Source: Calothrix sp. NIES-2098 (lineage in GTDB: Bacteria > Cyanobacteriota > Cyanobacteriia > Cyanobacteriales > Nostocaceae). From it: a DNA stretch of 64,000 nucleotides. The notes under the pieces were generated by a model. It saw nothing but the letters and a program-made list of their open reading frames with translations, did not search any database and was not told where the DNA came from. The stretch lies in assembly GCA_002368175.1 (NCBI GenBank), contig AP018172.1, positions 7,505,001 through 7,569,000 on the forward strand, in the 5' to 3' direction. The translations under genes were made by a program, and so were the position numbers. Below, in pieces: positions 26,436-35,564 of this stretch (position 1 is its first letter; each line of letters opens with the position of its first letter).

Positions 26436-27455
26436 CTACCAGCCTTGATAGCTGCTAAGGTTCTCACGGGTGACTAACTTGACTGGAACCAGAATGTTGG
26501 GATTACTCGGTTTTTTGCCTTGGATGACATCGTTACCCACCTGAACGGCTTTTTCTGCCATCCCGGCGGGATTTTGCGCCGCAGTGGCAGCAAATAAACC
26601 ATCTTTGTCTTCCATTGCTTTGGTTGCGTCTGGCGAACCATCAACCCCAACAATAAAAAATTCTTTGCGTCTTGCTTGTCTAGCTGCTAAATCTGCTCCT
26701 ACCCCACTTTGATCGTTAGTGGCAAAGACTGCATCAATCTTGGGAAAGGTTGTGAGCAAGTCTGTCATCACTCTGAGTCCGCCATCTCTTGTCCCTTCAG
26801 CGTTCTGGTCTTTAGAGAGGATTTTGATTCCGGGATATTTGGACAGTGATGTCATACAGCCTTGTACGCGTTGGACGATGGAGTCCATCTGCGTACCGTT
26901 GAGGATGACTACGTTACCTTGACCCTTGAGGCGATCGCCTATATATTTGCAAGCAATCTCTCCAGCTTGGGTATTGTTGGAGCTAATCATTGCATCTACA
27001 TCTGCATCAACGGCCGAGTCTACTGCAACTACAACCCTACCTGCTTGTCTGGCTTGGTCGATTGCTGGTTTGACTCCTTTTTTGTCCACAGCACTGAGGA
27101 TAATTAGGTCAGTATTCGCGGCGGTGAAATTTTCGATTTGGTTGGTTTGCTGGTTGAGGTCAAAGGCGCTGGAAACTGTATTTACTCTGACATTACTGCC
27201 GATTTTCTTGGCTTGTCTCTCAGCACCTTTCTGCACTGCTACGTAGAAGGGATTACCTAAGTCACCAAGGCTAACACCAATAGTTTTTAATTTTCCATTT
27301 TCATTACTAGCTTTACTCTGGGCGCTAGTGTTGATAGCAGTGTTGGTCTCAGTGGTAGCAGTGTTGTCCTTAGAAGCGCCATTTGTACAACCCACAACAG
27401 TACCGCTAACTAAACCTAATATACTAATTGCGATCGCCATTCTCTTCATATTCAT
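26436..27455 (-). CDS. frtA2: Periplasmic sugar-binding lipoprotein (RbsB/FrtA family), copy 2
   Basis: 339 residues from ATG 27455 (an upstream ATG at 27473 is less likely). Lipobox GTVVGC. The mature part is clearly homologous to copy 1 over its whole length: LTTFPKIDAVF, KEFFIVGVDG and PGIKILSK are shared. Tandem duplication is the simplest origin. Copy 2 is promoter-proximal, so it is the first gene of the minus-strand operon. Differences near the ligand pocket (for example VGVDGSPDATKAMEDK against VGVDGAPEAIKAIANK) may give different sugar preference. Confidence 0.9.
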   Translation of the reverse strand: MNMKRMAIAISILGLVSGTVVGCTNGASKDNTATTETNTAINTSAQSKASNENGKLKTIGVSLGDLGNPFYVAVQKGAERQAKKIGSNVRVNTVSSAFDLNQQTNQIENFTAANTDLIILSAVDKKGVKPAIDQARQAGRVVVAVDSAVDADVDAMISSNNTQAGEIACKYIGDRLKGQGNVVILNGTQMDSIVQRVQGCMTSLSKYPGIKILSKDQNAEGTRDGGLRVMTDLLTTFPKIDAVFATNDQSGVGADLAARQARRKEFFIVGVDGSPDATKAMEDKDGLFAATAAQNPAGMAEKAVQVGNDVIQGKKPSNPNILVPVKLVTRENLSSYQGW

Positions 27456-28434
27456 CTCTATCCCACAACGCATTTCAATCTCAGGAAGATGGGCAGAATC
27501 TAAATCTGCAATGTCATCACAATATGAACTAGGCCTGATGACTTCAGACCTAACTTAGTGGCACTGCTAACCTTTGCAAGCTCAACTCTGCTCAAATCTG
27601 TTGTGTTCTTACTTGATTTGAGTTATTTTTCTGAGTCCCACTAAATTAATTTTTTTGCGTTTTAAAGCAAAACCAAGCTTTTTCAAATCCTTCAAATATT
27701 CACATTTGTTTAATATGTATTTGAAAGTATGTGAATCAAGACAGGTTTTATCGGGTTCTTCTGTTAAGTTATGCAAAATAAACCTGTTTTCTTAAAACAC
27801 CTTTACTAAAGGAAGAAAACTATTTTATTTCTCTATTTCTAGAGAAGTATTGCTGATATATAAGCAGATTTAAGCTTATTTATCAGTTTAACTAAACTCA
27901 TTCCCACACTTTCAGCTAAATTCATAAAAGTTAACAGCATGGCAGGTAAATATTCAATGAAAAATTCTAGATTGTTGCAGGCAAAGTATTGCTCATTATT
28001 ATTGAAAAACCGTAAAACCCTAGACAGAATAAATAGGCATTTTCATGTATAATATGTATTACACTTATGTGCCTTAAAACCCTGCCGTCTCGTTTGTTGG
28101 CTTGACTTCAATAAGCTAGTAAAGTGAAGTTTTATCGCGATTCTAAACGTTATATATTACAAAAATTTATGATTTTCCTCTACCTAACGTAAGAGAATAG
28201 CGATAGATACAAAATTTGTTACTTAATTGTTGCGCTAGCACATCTCCATACTCGTTTTATAAGTTTACATTTGCCAAGACCTGGTTTTGTTTTGGCAATA
28301 CTTAGCCTGATTTAAGCTTGCTCAATACTTTTACGCATGAGGAACAGCTAACATCATCTTCATCTCAGCAAGCCCTATCAGATATGCGGTCTGTGCATTG
28401 TTACTTCATACTGAGACTTGCAACTATTTCACCT
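27456..28434. promoter_or_regulatory. Promoter region of the sugar-uptake operon
   Basis: 980 bases, AT-rich, no supported gene. ACAGGTTT (27741-27748) and AAACCTGT (27780-27787) form a spaced inverted repeat. No LacI-like palindrome as strong as the ones before the inositol oxygenase gene was found, and no -35/-10 pair could be placed. The regulator gene that would be expected beside frt genes (frtR-type) is not in the window. Confidence 0.45.
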
Positions 28435-29328
28435 TTAAAATTTGATGGTTGGGGGTAAATATTTAGCCACTAAATCTTCATAATATGGCTTGAGTTGTTG
28501 CCAATCTGGAGGATTGGGATTTTTAGAATACAAATCGTAGGGATTGAATAACTTCACCCACTTAAACATTTCGCGATCGCGTTCGTTCATCAAATGTTCG
28601 TAAGCATTTTCTCGATGTTGTGGATAAAATGAGTGATAGCGGAGAATGTACAATGCGGGTTCCGGTAAATAGGGTTTCATGATGCGATAACAATACTCAT
28701 CATGTCCCCATGACATATGTACGTTACTCAATCCACAATTCGGCTGATAAACACCATATTTAGTGTTATATTTCGGGTGATTGTAATCGGGATTCTCTTG
28801 AAAAAGCTCTGAGAAAACTATTTTATCAGAGAAGGCACATCCTACAGGATAGGTATCGCCTACAGTAGCCCATTGAGGTTCGCCAAACAGACAAAGTACT
28901 TTCCCCAAATCGTGAAAGAAGCCTGTCAGTACCATCCAGTCAGGATGACCATCAGCACGAATAGCTTCTGATGTTTGCAATAAGTGTTGTAATTGGTCTA
29001 AATCTGTATCTGGATCGGAATCATCTACTAATTGATTCAAAAATTCTACTGCTTCCCAAATCGACATTTCTTTTTTGTCAAACTTGGAAAACTCTGCTTC
29101 TTTTTTTAAGACAAAATCGTAGGTCTGATTAATATGATTTAATCGATAAAATTCTTTGACAGTATCTCTAGTAGTAGTTTCATAATTCCTGTACTCTGCG
29201 GTAGTCTTACCTTCTTTAACTATGCTTTCTGGATCGGGATAGCGATTTAGCAGGTCTTCTTCCCATTCTTCTAGTGAATGTAAGGGATTGTTTTGTGATT
29301 GCTCTATAGGATTGAGTGTGTGAGACAT
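28435..29328 (-). CDS. Inositol oxygenase (myo-inositol to D-glucuronate)
   Basis: 297 residues, close to the animal/plant enzyme length. The diiron HD-fold ligands are visible: H in DGHPDW, HD in GFFHDLGKVL, H in HMSWGHDEY (two) and H in LRYHSFYP. GCAFSDKIVFSE and TKYGVYQPNCGLSNVHMSW are family hallmarks. It oxidises myo-inositol to glucuronate using O2. Inositol and uronates are plant-derived sugars, consistent with the adjacent uptake cluster; in Nostoc punctiforme uronate genes (hrm) lie near sugar transport genes. Twin palindromes lie right before its start codon. Confidence 0.93.
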   Translation of the reverse strand: MSHTLNPIEQSQNNPLHSLEEWEEDLLNRYPDPESIVKEGKTTAEYRNYETTTRDTVKEFYRLNHINQTYDFVLKKEAEFSKFDKKEMSIWEAVEFLNQLVDDSDPDTDLDQLQHLLQTSEAIRADGHPDWMVLTGFFHDLGKVLCLFGEPQWATVGDTYPVGCAFSDKIVFSELFQENPDYNHPKYNTKYGVYQPNCGLSNVHMSWGHDEYCYRIMKPYLPEPALYILRYHSFYPQHRENAYEHLMNERDREMFKWVKLFNPYDLYSKNPNPPDWQQLKPYYEDLVAKYLPPTIKF

Positions 29329-29360
29329 ATCGGGTTTTTAAATGGTGGTTTTACAAGCCC

Positions 29361-29408
29361 TGCACACGTGTGCATAAATCCATATTTTTATCCTTGCACA
29401 CGTGTGCA
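29361..29408. promoter_or_regulatory. Twin 14-bp palindromes upstream of the inositol oxygenase gene
   Basis: TGCACACGTGTGCA occurs at 29361-29374 and 29395-29408, each followed by TAAA. Start-to-start distance is 34 bases. They lie 33-80 bases before the minus-strand ATG, where a promoter should be. The CG-centred perfect palindrome resembles LacI/GalR-family operators. Confidence 0.75.
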
Positions 29409-29589
29409 TAAAATGTACGTTAAGTTTTTTTGCAACTTTAGTATCAGCAATACCTTCGCCAAAATCCATAAGGGTTAAGATTTTTATGCTCTTGTTGTGT
29501 CCTAATTGCCGCCCATCTAAAATTGTCACAAGACCCAGCAGCAGTGCAAACGACCTCCATACACAGAACTGGAGAGTATTTAATCCGTT

Positions 29590-29719
29590 ATGCAAAGAAT
29601 CGATGCTGTTTACCACGTTCGCGGGGAATCAGAATTTGTAGATGATATGCCCCCACCAGCCGAAATCCTTTATGCTGCTGTATTCGCTTCTCCAGTAGCA
29701 CGCGGAAAAATCTTATCCA
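29590..29719 (+). pseudogene. xdhB N-terminal fragment, cut by an insertion sequence
   Basis: The frame reads QRIDAVYHVRGESEFVDDMP then ILYAAVFASPVARGKILSI, the N-terminus of the molybdopterin-binding subunit of xanthine dehydrogenase. It stops being recognisable at the left end of the IS element. Only about 43 of some 770 residues survive here; more pieces follow beyond the element. Not functional. Confidence 0.8.
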
Positions 29720-31153
29720 TCTTTTGTTACTTCAGGGAAAGAAAAATAGTCAGAAATTCAACTGGCGATGGGGAAACTGATTGGAGAAGCACGAAAATCA
29801 TTCATGAAACCAATTAATTTCAAAAAGCAACGTTTCATGCCAGGAATGTTAAAGACTGTGAGCCAAGGTTGAATCAAACAGTAAAAAATATATGGTTGAA
29901 TAATCAATCTTAGGTTATTTAAGGCACTCTTCCATGTAGTGCCGGATTCCCAGTAAGGATGTTTGCTATATACAGCAAGATTAGAGTCTGTACAAGTTGA
30001 TACTCCCACAGTAGATGTTGTGCTTGATTGCTGATGAAATTGGAAGTAACTGGCTTGAATACTGACTAATAGATAGGCACTAAAAATAATTTCCCACCAC
30101 CGTTCAATACTAGCATAATCAGTTAGGCGGAAATCAGCCCAACCCAATTCGTTTTTGACTTGTTTAAAGCCATATTCAATCCAATTTCTTAAACTATAAA
30201 GTTGCGCTACATTACTTGACCAGTCAGTTGATAAATTAGTCATGATGTACCAACTTTCATCTCCAGTTGGGTCAGGGGTATTGGTCTTACTGATTTGGTA
30301 ATATAAGAGACGGCGACGTTGGCCAAAAATAATTTCTCTCTTGTAACGAGTTTCTGCTGGCCGTCCTGAAAGGTTTTGCTGATAAGCTTTCCATCGGTTA
30401 TAACGTTTTCGGCTTCCTGGTGGCATTAACACTCCATGATTGGAGCGAATTGCAACGATAAACTCCAGTTCTAACTTTTCTAGATAGCTGATTACAGCTC
30501 CACTTTCTCCGTACAAACTATCCGCTAAAACTAACTTGATTTTAAATCCCCATTCTTTCAACTCTTGAATAATCTCTATTGCTATTTGGGGTTTACTCTT
30601 ATATTCATCTCCTGATTTCATGCGGTTTTTAGGCTTAAATATTTTAAACATTAATGGATAAGTAATCCCATCTACTACCCCATAAGCATTTACTGATACT
30701 ATTCCATTCTCTGTCTTGCCTAAATTTCCAATATATTGGCGAGTTACATAATCTGTTGCTTTCCCCTTTTTCTTGTCTTCTGTTTCGTCAATACATAAAA
30801 TTATTTCTCTTTCTCCAATCAATATTTTTGTTAACCACAGCCTAATTTCTCTTAACTTTTTGACATCCCACAGTGCATCTCTCAAAAAATGATGTAGTGA
30901 TTGACCGTCTTTTAACCCTGCTATTTTCGCTATCTCTGGTAGCGATTTATTCCGGATTTCTGAGAGCATTCCCAAGTGTAAATATTTGAATGCTTCAAAA
31001 TTTCTTACATCCTCAAATAATGAATCATAGTGTTGACAGTAGTTATCGATGAATGCGACTGTGCTTGCTGCCTGTCTGCGTGGCGTAACCATCCCCTTCA
31101 ATTACTGTTTCCGATTTCCTTCCTGATTATACTCCTCCCGTAGTAACAAAAGA
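29720..31153. mobile_element. Insertion sequence, IS701-like
   Basis: About 1.43 kb. Ends carry inverted repeats: TCTTTTGTTACT at the left (29720-29731) matches AGTAACAAAAGA at the right (31142-31153) exactly over 12 bases, with weaker similarity further in. One transposase gene fills the inside. No clear target-site duplication is visible, because the right flank is not the direct continuation of xdhB. The interrupted gene had lost more sequence by deletion. Confidence 0.75.
29758..31101 (-). CDS. Transposase, IS701-like (IS4 superfamily DDE)
   Basis: 447 residues, apparently intact. DDE residues: D in ILCIDETEDKKKG, D in KLVLADSLYGESGA and E in RNWIEYGFKQVKNELGW (the YREK-type region of IS4-like enzymes). 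The N-terminal FIDNYCQHYDSLFEDVRNFE is typical of IS701 members. It inserted in xdhB. Full length and clean frame suggest recent activity. Confidence 0.88.
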   Translation of the reverse strand: MKGMVTPRRQAASTVAFIDNYCQHYDSLFEDVRNFEAFKYLHLGMLSEIRNKSLPEIAKIAGLKDGQSLHHFLRDALWDVKKLREIRLWLTKILIGEREIILCIDETEDKKKGKATDYVTRQYIGNLGKTENGIVSVNAYGVVDGITYPLMFKIFKPKNRMKSGDEYKSKPQIAIEIIQELKEWGFKIKLVLADSLYGESGAVISYLEKLELEFIVAIRSNHGVLMPPGSRKRYNRWKAYQQNLSGRPAETRYKREIIFGQRRRLLYYQISKTNTPDPTGDESWYIMTNLSTDWSSNVAQLYSLRNWIEYGFKQVKNELGWADFRLTDYASIERWWEIIFSAYLLVSIQASYFQFHQQSSTTSTVGVSTCTDSNLAVYSKHPYWESGTTWKSALNNLRLIIQPYIFYCLIQPWLTVFNIPGMKRCFLKLIGFMNDFRASPISFPIAS

Positions 31154-31239
31154 GGGTTATACCGTTTCACTTTAAGATTGATATACATAGGCAGCAGGGG
31201 GCAGGGAGCAGGGAGCAAGGGGAAAGAATTAGAGATTCA

Positions 31240-31898
31240 TCATGTGTATCAGGTATTTCGTGAAATGGTCTTAGCGTTAGATACACAAGCAGCGCTGGCT
31301 GCTTGGCATCTACAAAAGCCAGTGGAGTTGGTGTTGTCCCGCTTAGACGATTTGAAAATGACCGGAAAACGCCACCCCAAAGTTAGAATTTGACTGCATC
31401 AAAGAAAAAGGACACCCCTTTGCTTACCATGTCTGCGGTACAGCAATTGTTGAGGTAACGCTAGATTGCCTGCGAGGAATTTATCAGATAAATGCGGTAA
31501 AGATAGTACATGATTTAGGGCGATCGCTAAATCAGCTAGTTGATATTGGGCAAGTAGAAGGCGGACTTATACAGGGTTTAGGTTGGATGACAATTGAAGA
31601 TTTACAGTTTAATGAAAAGGGGCAATTACTATCTAATAATCTGGCAAATTACAAAATACCTGATATTTACTTTGTACCAGAGCAAATCGAAATGAAGTTT
31701 TTAGAGAATGCAAATGAATCTCCTGCACCCTATGGTTCCAAAGCCATAGGAGAACCACCGTTAATGTATGGGATTGGGGTATTTTTTGCGATTCGTCAGG
31801 CTATGCGGGCGTTTCAACCTCAGATGGAGTTTGCATTCACTTCTTCGCTTACACCAGAAAGAGTTTTGTGTGAGTTATATGCAGATTTAAGTAGTTGA
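31240..31898 (+). pseudogene. xdhB remnant: middle and C-terminal parts, frameshifted
   Basis: Two pieces of the molybdopterin subunit remain in different frames. The first (about 31240-31385) reads VYQVFREMVLALDTQAALAA ... SRLDDLKMTGKRHP. The second (31392-31898) reads HPFAYHVCGTAIVEVTLDC ... IGQVEGGLIQGLGWMTIED and runs to the natural C-terminus. About 230 residues before the first piece and 300 or more between the pieces are missing. Before it lies a G-rich repeat (31192-31222, GCAGGG units). Confidence 0.8.
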
Positions 31899-31938
31899 GC
31901 AAGTTGGCAAGGTTCATGACATAGGTGTATTGGCAGGG

Positions 31939-33033
31939 TTAATGATTTATCATTAAATGATTTAATATCTGAGTTGCTATAATTTCTTGATTGGTCAAAC
32001 CAAGAAATAAAATTTCTTCGTCTACAACAGCCAGACTAAGTTTCTTCTGCCTTTTAATAACTTCTAAAGCTGTTTTATTCGAGGAATGTTTTATAATAAA
32101 AGATGTTTCTATACCCTTAACAATCTTAGTTAGTTGAGCAAAATTTTTGTCTTTTTTATAATTGTTGATATTACTGACAATTTCTTTGCCGATCGAGTCA
32201 TTTTTTATTGTCTGTATTATCCATTGTTGGTTTTTTGCTATATATTTTTCTTTTTTCTCTTGACTCTTAATTTGATAAAGCAACTTTTTGGCATCGATAT
32301 ATCCTTTGAATTTGTCAGATTCGGTAAATATTACATACTTCATTGAGGCATATTGAATTAATGTTTCTAGATAGACTTCTAAAGTATCTCTTTGATAATC
32401 TAATGATTCGTCAGGAAACAATTCTATCTTAAGCACGGGTATTTTATCTTTATTGTCTGTTTTTTCTACAAATTTATCCATAATTTCATGTAAATGAGAT
32501 AGCGAGTCTTTTTGAATTTTCCATGCTTCAAGATATAGTAGATTTTCATCTGCTTCTTGAAAATATACCTCTTCATTAAACTGGACTTCCAACCCTCCCC
32601 AGCCTAACTTTTTTATATGAAATAGTTGAATTAATTCAGATATTTTTTTTCTTTTACTCCAAATAAAAAAATACAAAATTATGACTAAAAATAAAATGAA
32701 AATTAAATTGCTTAAAGGTGGAAGGATAATTTTTTCAATCTCTAGCCAGGAATTTCCATCTTTCTGTGTAAGCTCAATTCTTTGAACTGGCGAAGTATTA
32801 GTAACATAAACTCCTCTATCTTTTGTTTTTTTATCGTCAATATTTTTATATAATTGCTGTTGCCAGTCCTGGTGATACAATCTAACAACAAAATCACTGG
32901 TCTCCAGATTCAGATCCTGAAGGGATTGTGCAACCGATGGTAAGGAAAGGCTAAATGTAGAAGCTATGACTAAACTAGCAATGGATAAACTTTTGGTTAC
33001 TTTTCTTGAGAGAGTTAATGATTGGATTGTCAT
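31939..33033 (-). CDS. Hypothetical exported membrane protein
   Basis: 364 residues. Signal peptide at the N-terminus (SIASLVIASTFSLSLPSVAQ) and one membrane segment near residues 104-123 (LIFILFLVIILYFFIW), so the first 70 residues of the mature protein are outside and the Lys-rich remainder inside. The cytoplasmic part (about 240 residues) has no motif I recognise. AT-rich codon use compared with neighbours suggests acquisition, within a decaying region. Function unknown. Confidence 0.65.
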   Translation of the reverse strand: MTIQSLTLSRKVTKSLSIASLVIASTFSLSLPSVAQSLQDLNLETSDFVVRLYHQDWQQQLYKNIDDKKTKDRGVYVTNTSPVQRIELTQKDGNSWLEIEKIILPPLSNLIFILFLVIILYFFIWSKRKKISELIQLFHIKKLGWGGLEVQFNEEVYFQEADENLLYLEAWKIQKDSLSHLHEIMDKFVEKTDNKDKIPVLKIELFPDESLDYQRDTLEVYLETLIQYASMKYVIFTESDKFKGYIDAKKLLYQIKSQEKKEKYIAKNQQWIIQTIKNDSIGKEIVSNINNYKKDKNFAQLTKIVKGIETSFIIKHSSNKTALEVIKRQKKLSLAVVDEEILFLGLTNQEIIATQILNHLMINH

Positions 33034-33374
33034 TGCTACTTGCCCTTTGATTTATGAAGTTTAATAGAAATTTGGTCTAGGTTGAATAATCTTCACAGTT
33101 GCAAAGAAACTACTATCTTCTCTCAAAATAAATTGTATAACCTTTAATTAAATTATCTCTATTTCTTGAGGCCAAGATAATTAGAAATATAAAACTGTGT
33201 AACAATTGACGAAGCAGATAACATAAGGTAGATACTTTGGTATTCTAAAATCTGCTAATTTATGTAACACATTACTTTTGATAAAATGCGAATCCAAACT
33301 GGAACGTCAAAATCACCCGTGCGATCGCTCTTGGTTTAAACAGCAATCTGCCAAATACTTCTCATCCACCCTGA

Positions 33375-33872
33375 ATGAAAGACCCCATTTCCTCCCAAGA
33401 ACAAGCTTCCATGCCAGTGATCGCAGTTTTAATCGCCCTTGGTCTTTATATCCTATTTGGAGGAAATCAGGTTGCTAGTAAAGTAACATTAACAGCTTTT
33501 CCACCGTTATTGTGTGGTGCGTTTGCCTTTACTCTATCGAGTATCACTCTCTGGATTTATGCTCAGGTTTGCTCTATCAATTTACAACCACCCTCAAGGT
33601 TAGTTTGGCGATCGCATTGCATATCTGCTGTGTTATTTATATTGTTCAATGCTACAGCTTTAATTGGGCTAAAGTTTACCTTAGCAAGTAGAGCCAGCAT
33701 ATTTTTAGCAATTCATCCATTTTTTGTTGTAATTTTTAACCGCTTAAGTCCGAAAAAAGAACGAATTAGTAGGGGACAAATCATCGGTTTATGTATAGCA
33801 TTTATGGGTGTTTTGATTGTATTTAGCGATCGCCTTACTCCTCAAGCTGGAGTTAGCTGGGTTCTATCTTAA
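33375..33872 (+). pseudogene. EamA/DMT permease, N-terminal half only
   Basis: 165 residues with about five membrane segments (VIAVLIALGLYILFGGNQVA; IIGLCIAFMGVLIVF) from an EamA (drug/metabolite transporter) protein. Full-length members have ten segments and about 300 residues. The frame stops right after the first EamA repeat (GVSWVLS) and xanthine dehydrogenase sequence starts 54 bases later, so the second half was lost by deletion. A functional half-size protein is possible but less likely. Confidence 0.7.
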
Positions 33873-33926
33873 AATATTGGCAAAGAGCCAAGTTGAAATT
33901 TAGATAGCAACTCGCTCTCAGTCGCT

Positions 33927-34745
33927 ATGGTTGCTCAAATTTGTTTTTTACTCAACAATCGCGAAGTTTGCACTTCACAAGCTCCTAGCACTACAGTACT
34001 AGATTATTTGCGTCAGACTGAAAAATTGATTGGTACTAAAGTTGGTTGTCGTGAAGGTGGATGTGGTTCTTGTACAGTCCTTTTAGGCGAACTTAAAGGT
34101 GAATTTGTTGATTATAAAGTAGTTGTATCGTGTTTATTGCCTTTAGCCGAATTACAGGGAAAACACTTAGTAACAATAGAAGGTATAAATCAATCGCAAC
34201 TTACTGTAGTACAGCAGGCGATCGCAGATTTTGGTGCAACGCAATGCGGCTTCTTTACGCCTGGTATGGTCATGTCCCTAACTGGATACTTGTTGGCGAG
34301 TAAAACAGAAGCCAGTGAAGATGGTATAAAACAAGCCTTGAGTGGTAATCTTTGTCGCTGTACGGGTTACGCTTCTCTAAAGCGAGTAGGTAGTTTTTTA
34401 GTAAAACTATTTGGTAATAGTAAAAAATTAACTATTGCAGATTTAATTGCCCATAAAGTAATTCCCAAATATTTTCAAAATGTCCCACTGCGTTTATCTA
34501 ATTTAGCCACAACAACTTTAGAGAATGGGAAAGCAACGCCAGATTTATTAATTGCAGGAGGGACTGATATTTATGTAGAACAAAGCGATGTCATTCGAGA
34601 TTCTAAAGTATTGTTTTTAAATCACTCTTCAATTCCAGAAATGCAAGGAATTTCTTGCTATGAGAATCAGATTCACATTGGCGCACTCACGACTTTTTCA
34701 GAGTTTGCTACCCATCCAGAAATTATCAATTTGTTAGGACGTTAA
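33927..34745 (+). pseudogene. xdhA (xanthine dehydrogenase small subunit), C-terminally truncated
   Basis: 272 residues of an expected 470-490. The two [2Fe-2S] domains are complete (CREGGCGSC; CGFFTPGMVMS; GNLCRCTGYASL) and the FAD domain begins (PDLLIAGGTDIYVEQ, IHIGALTTFSE) but stops after about 90 residues at EIINLLGR. Sequence then jumps to an xdhB-like 5' end. The electron-transfer half could fold, but without the rest of the FAD domain and intact XdhB no enzyme forms. Confidence 0.8.
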
Positions 34746-34818
34746 AATGTGGTAGATGCAATGGCAACTCTTATAGTTTACGTCCTAAACTTGATGGCTA
34801 TAGCTATAAAAGATTTGT

Positions 34819-34948
34819 ATGGAACAAATTGATGCCATCTACCATTTCTGAGGGAAGCCAAAGTTTAGAGATCGTCTCCTTCAGCAGCAGAAATGCTTTA
34901 TGCACCTGTGTTTGCTTTGCCAATAGCACATGGAAGAATCTTAGCCTG
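34819..34948 (+). pseudogene. Second xdhB N-terminal remnant
   Basis: From ATG 34819 the frame reads MEQIDAIYHF then a stop. After a shift it reads PSAAEMLYAPVFALPIAHGRIL, parallel to PPPAEILYAAVFASPVARGKIL in the fragment at 29590. It is therefore a second, independently decayed copy of the same 5' end. The remaining 34749-35079 holds no other gene that I can support. Confidence 0.7.
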
Positions 34949-35079
34949 AGACACGCCAGCGAAGCAGCCTGTGGATAATGCGATCGCGCATTTACGTAAT
35001 TCACATTAGGCGTAATTAAAAAAAACTGTACTGCACAACGTGCAGTACACAGAAACCAAACAATATTAACAAACAATAA

Positions 35080-35421
35080 TTAAGCACTAAAACCTTCTGT
35101 AGCACCACCGGCGGCTTTCCAACCAGCAAGACCACCTAAGATTGAAGAAACTTCAGCAAATCCAGCAGCCTTTAATGCTTGAGCAGCATTAGCTGATTGT
35201 TGATCGTCCGCGCCATAAACATAGATATGGCGTTCTGCGTGCAAAGAAGATTTAGCTCTTTTTGCTAGTTCATCTAAGGGGATGGGAATTGCTCCACTAA
35301 TATGACCTTGATTGTAGGTAGGGCGATCGCGCACATCGATAATTGTCAAAGCTGGGTGTCCCCATTCCAAACGCAGCTTTAGATCGTGCGCATCAGTCAC
35401 TAAATTGGTACTCATCGGCAT
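35080..35421 (-). CDS. Rhodanese-fold protein without catalytic cysteine
   Basis: 113 residues, a single rhodanese domain: IIDVRDRPTYNQGHISGAIPI and the C-terminal LGGLAGWKAAGG. The active-site loop normally starts with Cys; here it reads VYGADDQQS and the whole protein has no cysteine. It cannot be a sulfurtransferase and probably has a binding or regulatory role. Alternative start at the third codon. Divergent from mutL. Confidence 0.85.
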   Translation of the reverse strand: MPMSTNLVTDAHDLKLRLEWGHPALTIIDVRDRPTYNQGHISGAIPIPLDELAKRAKSSLHAERHIYVYGADDQQSANAAQALKAAGFAEVSSILGGLAGWKAAGGATEGFSA

Positions 35422-35564
35422 TTTCCGCTTATAACCTTAAAAGCAATCTATCAAAGATCTAATTTTGATCGATATTTCTTTACAATTAATAAAAATTTTT
35501 TTTGAACGGTAAACAAAATTGCTTATTCTATTCAGTGGTTGGCTGTTCGCCTAAACTGTAATAT

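Noticed and set aside
29338..29616. Minus-strand ORF of 92 residues with a stretch resembling a transposase or LacI-type HTH (GEGIADTKVAKKLNV)
   Set aside because: It runs through the twin palindromes and part of xdhB, has no ribosome site, and the HTH-like stretch is too short to support a family.
31192..31222. G-rich run (GCAGGG units) as a CRISPR or origin element
   Set aside because: It is a low-complexity intergenic repeat also seen at about 25270 and 26410 in complementary form; no spaced repeats of CRISPR type were found anywhere.
34804..35076. Minus-strand ORF of 90 residues before the rhodanese gene
   Set aside because: It is the antisense of the second xdhB remnant, whose sense-strand homology explains the sequence.
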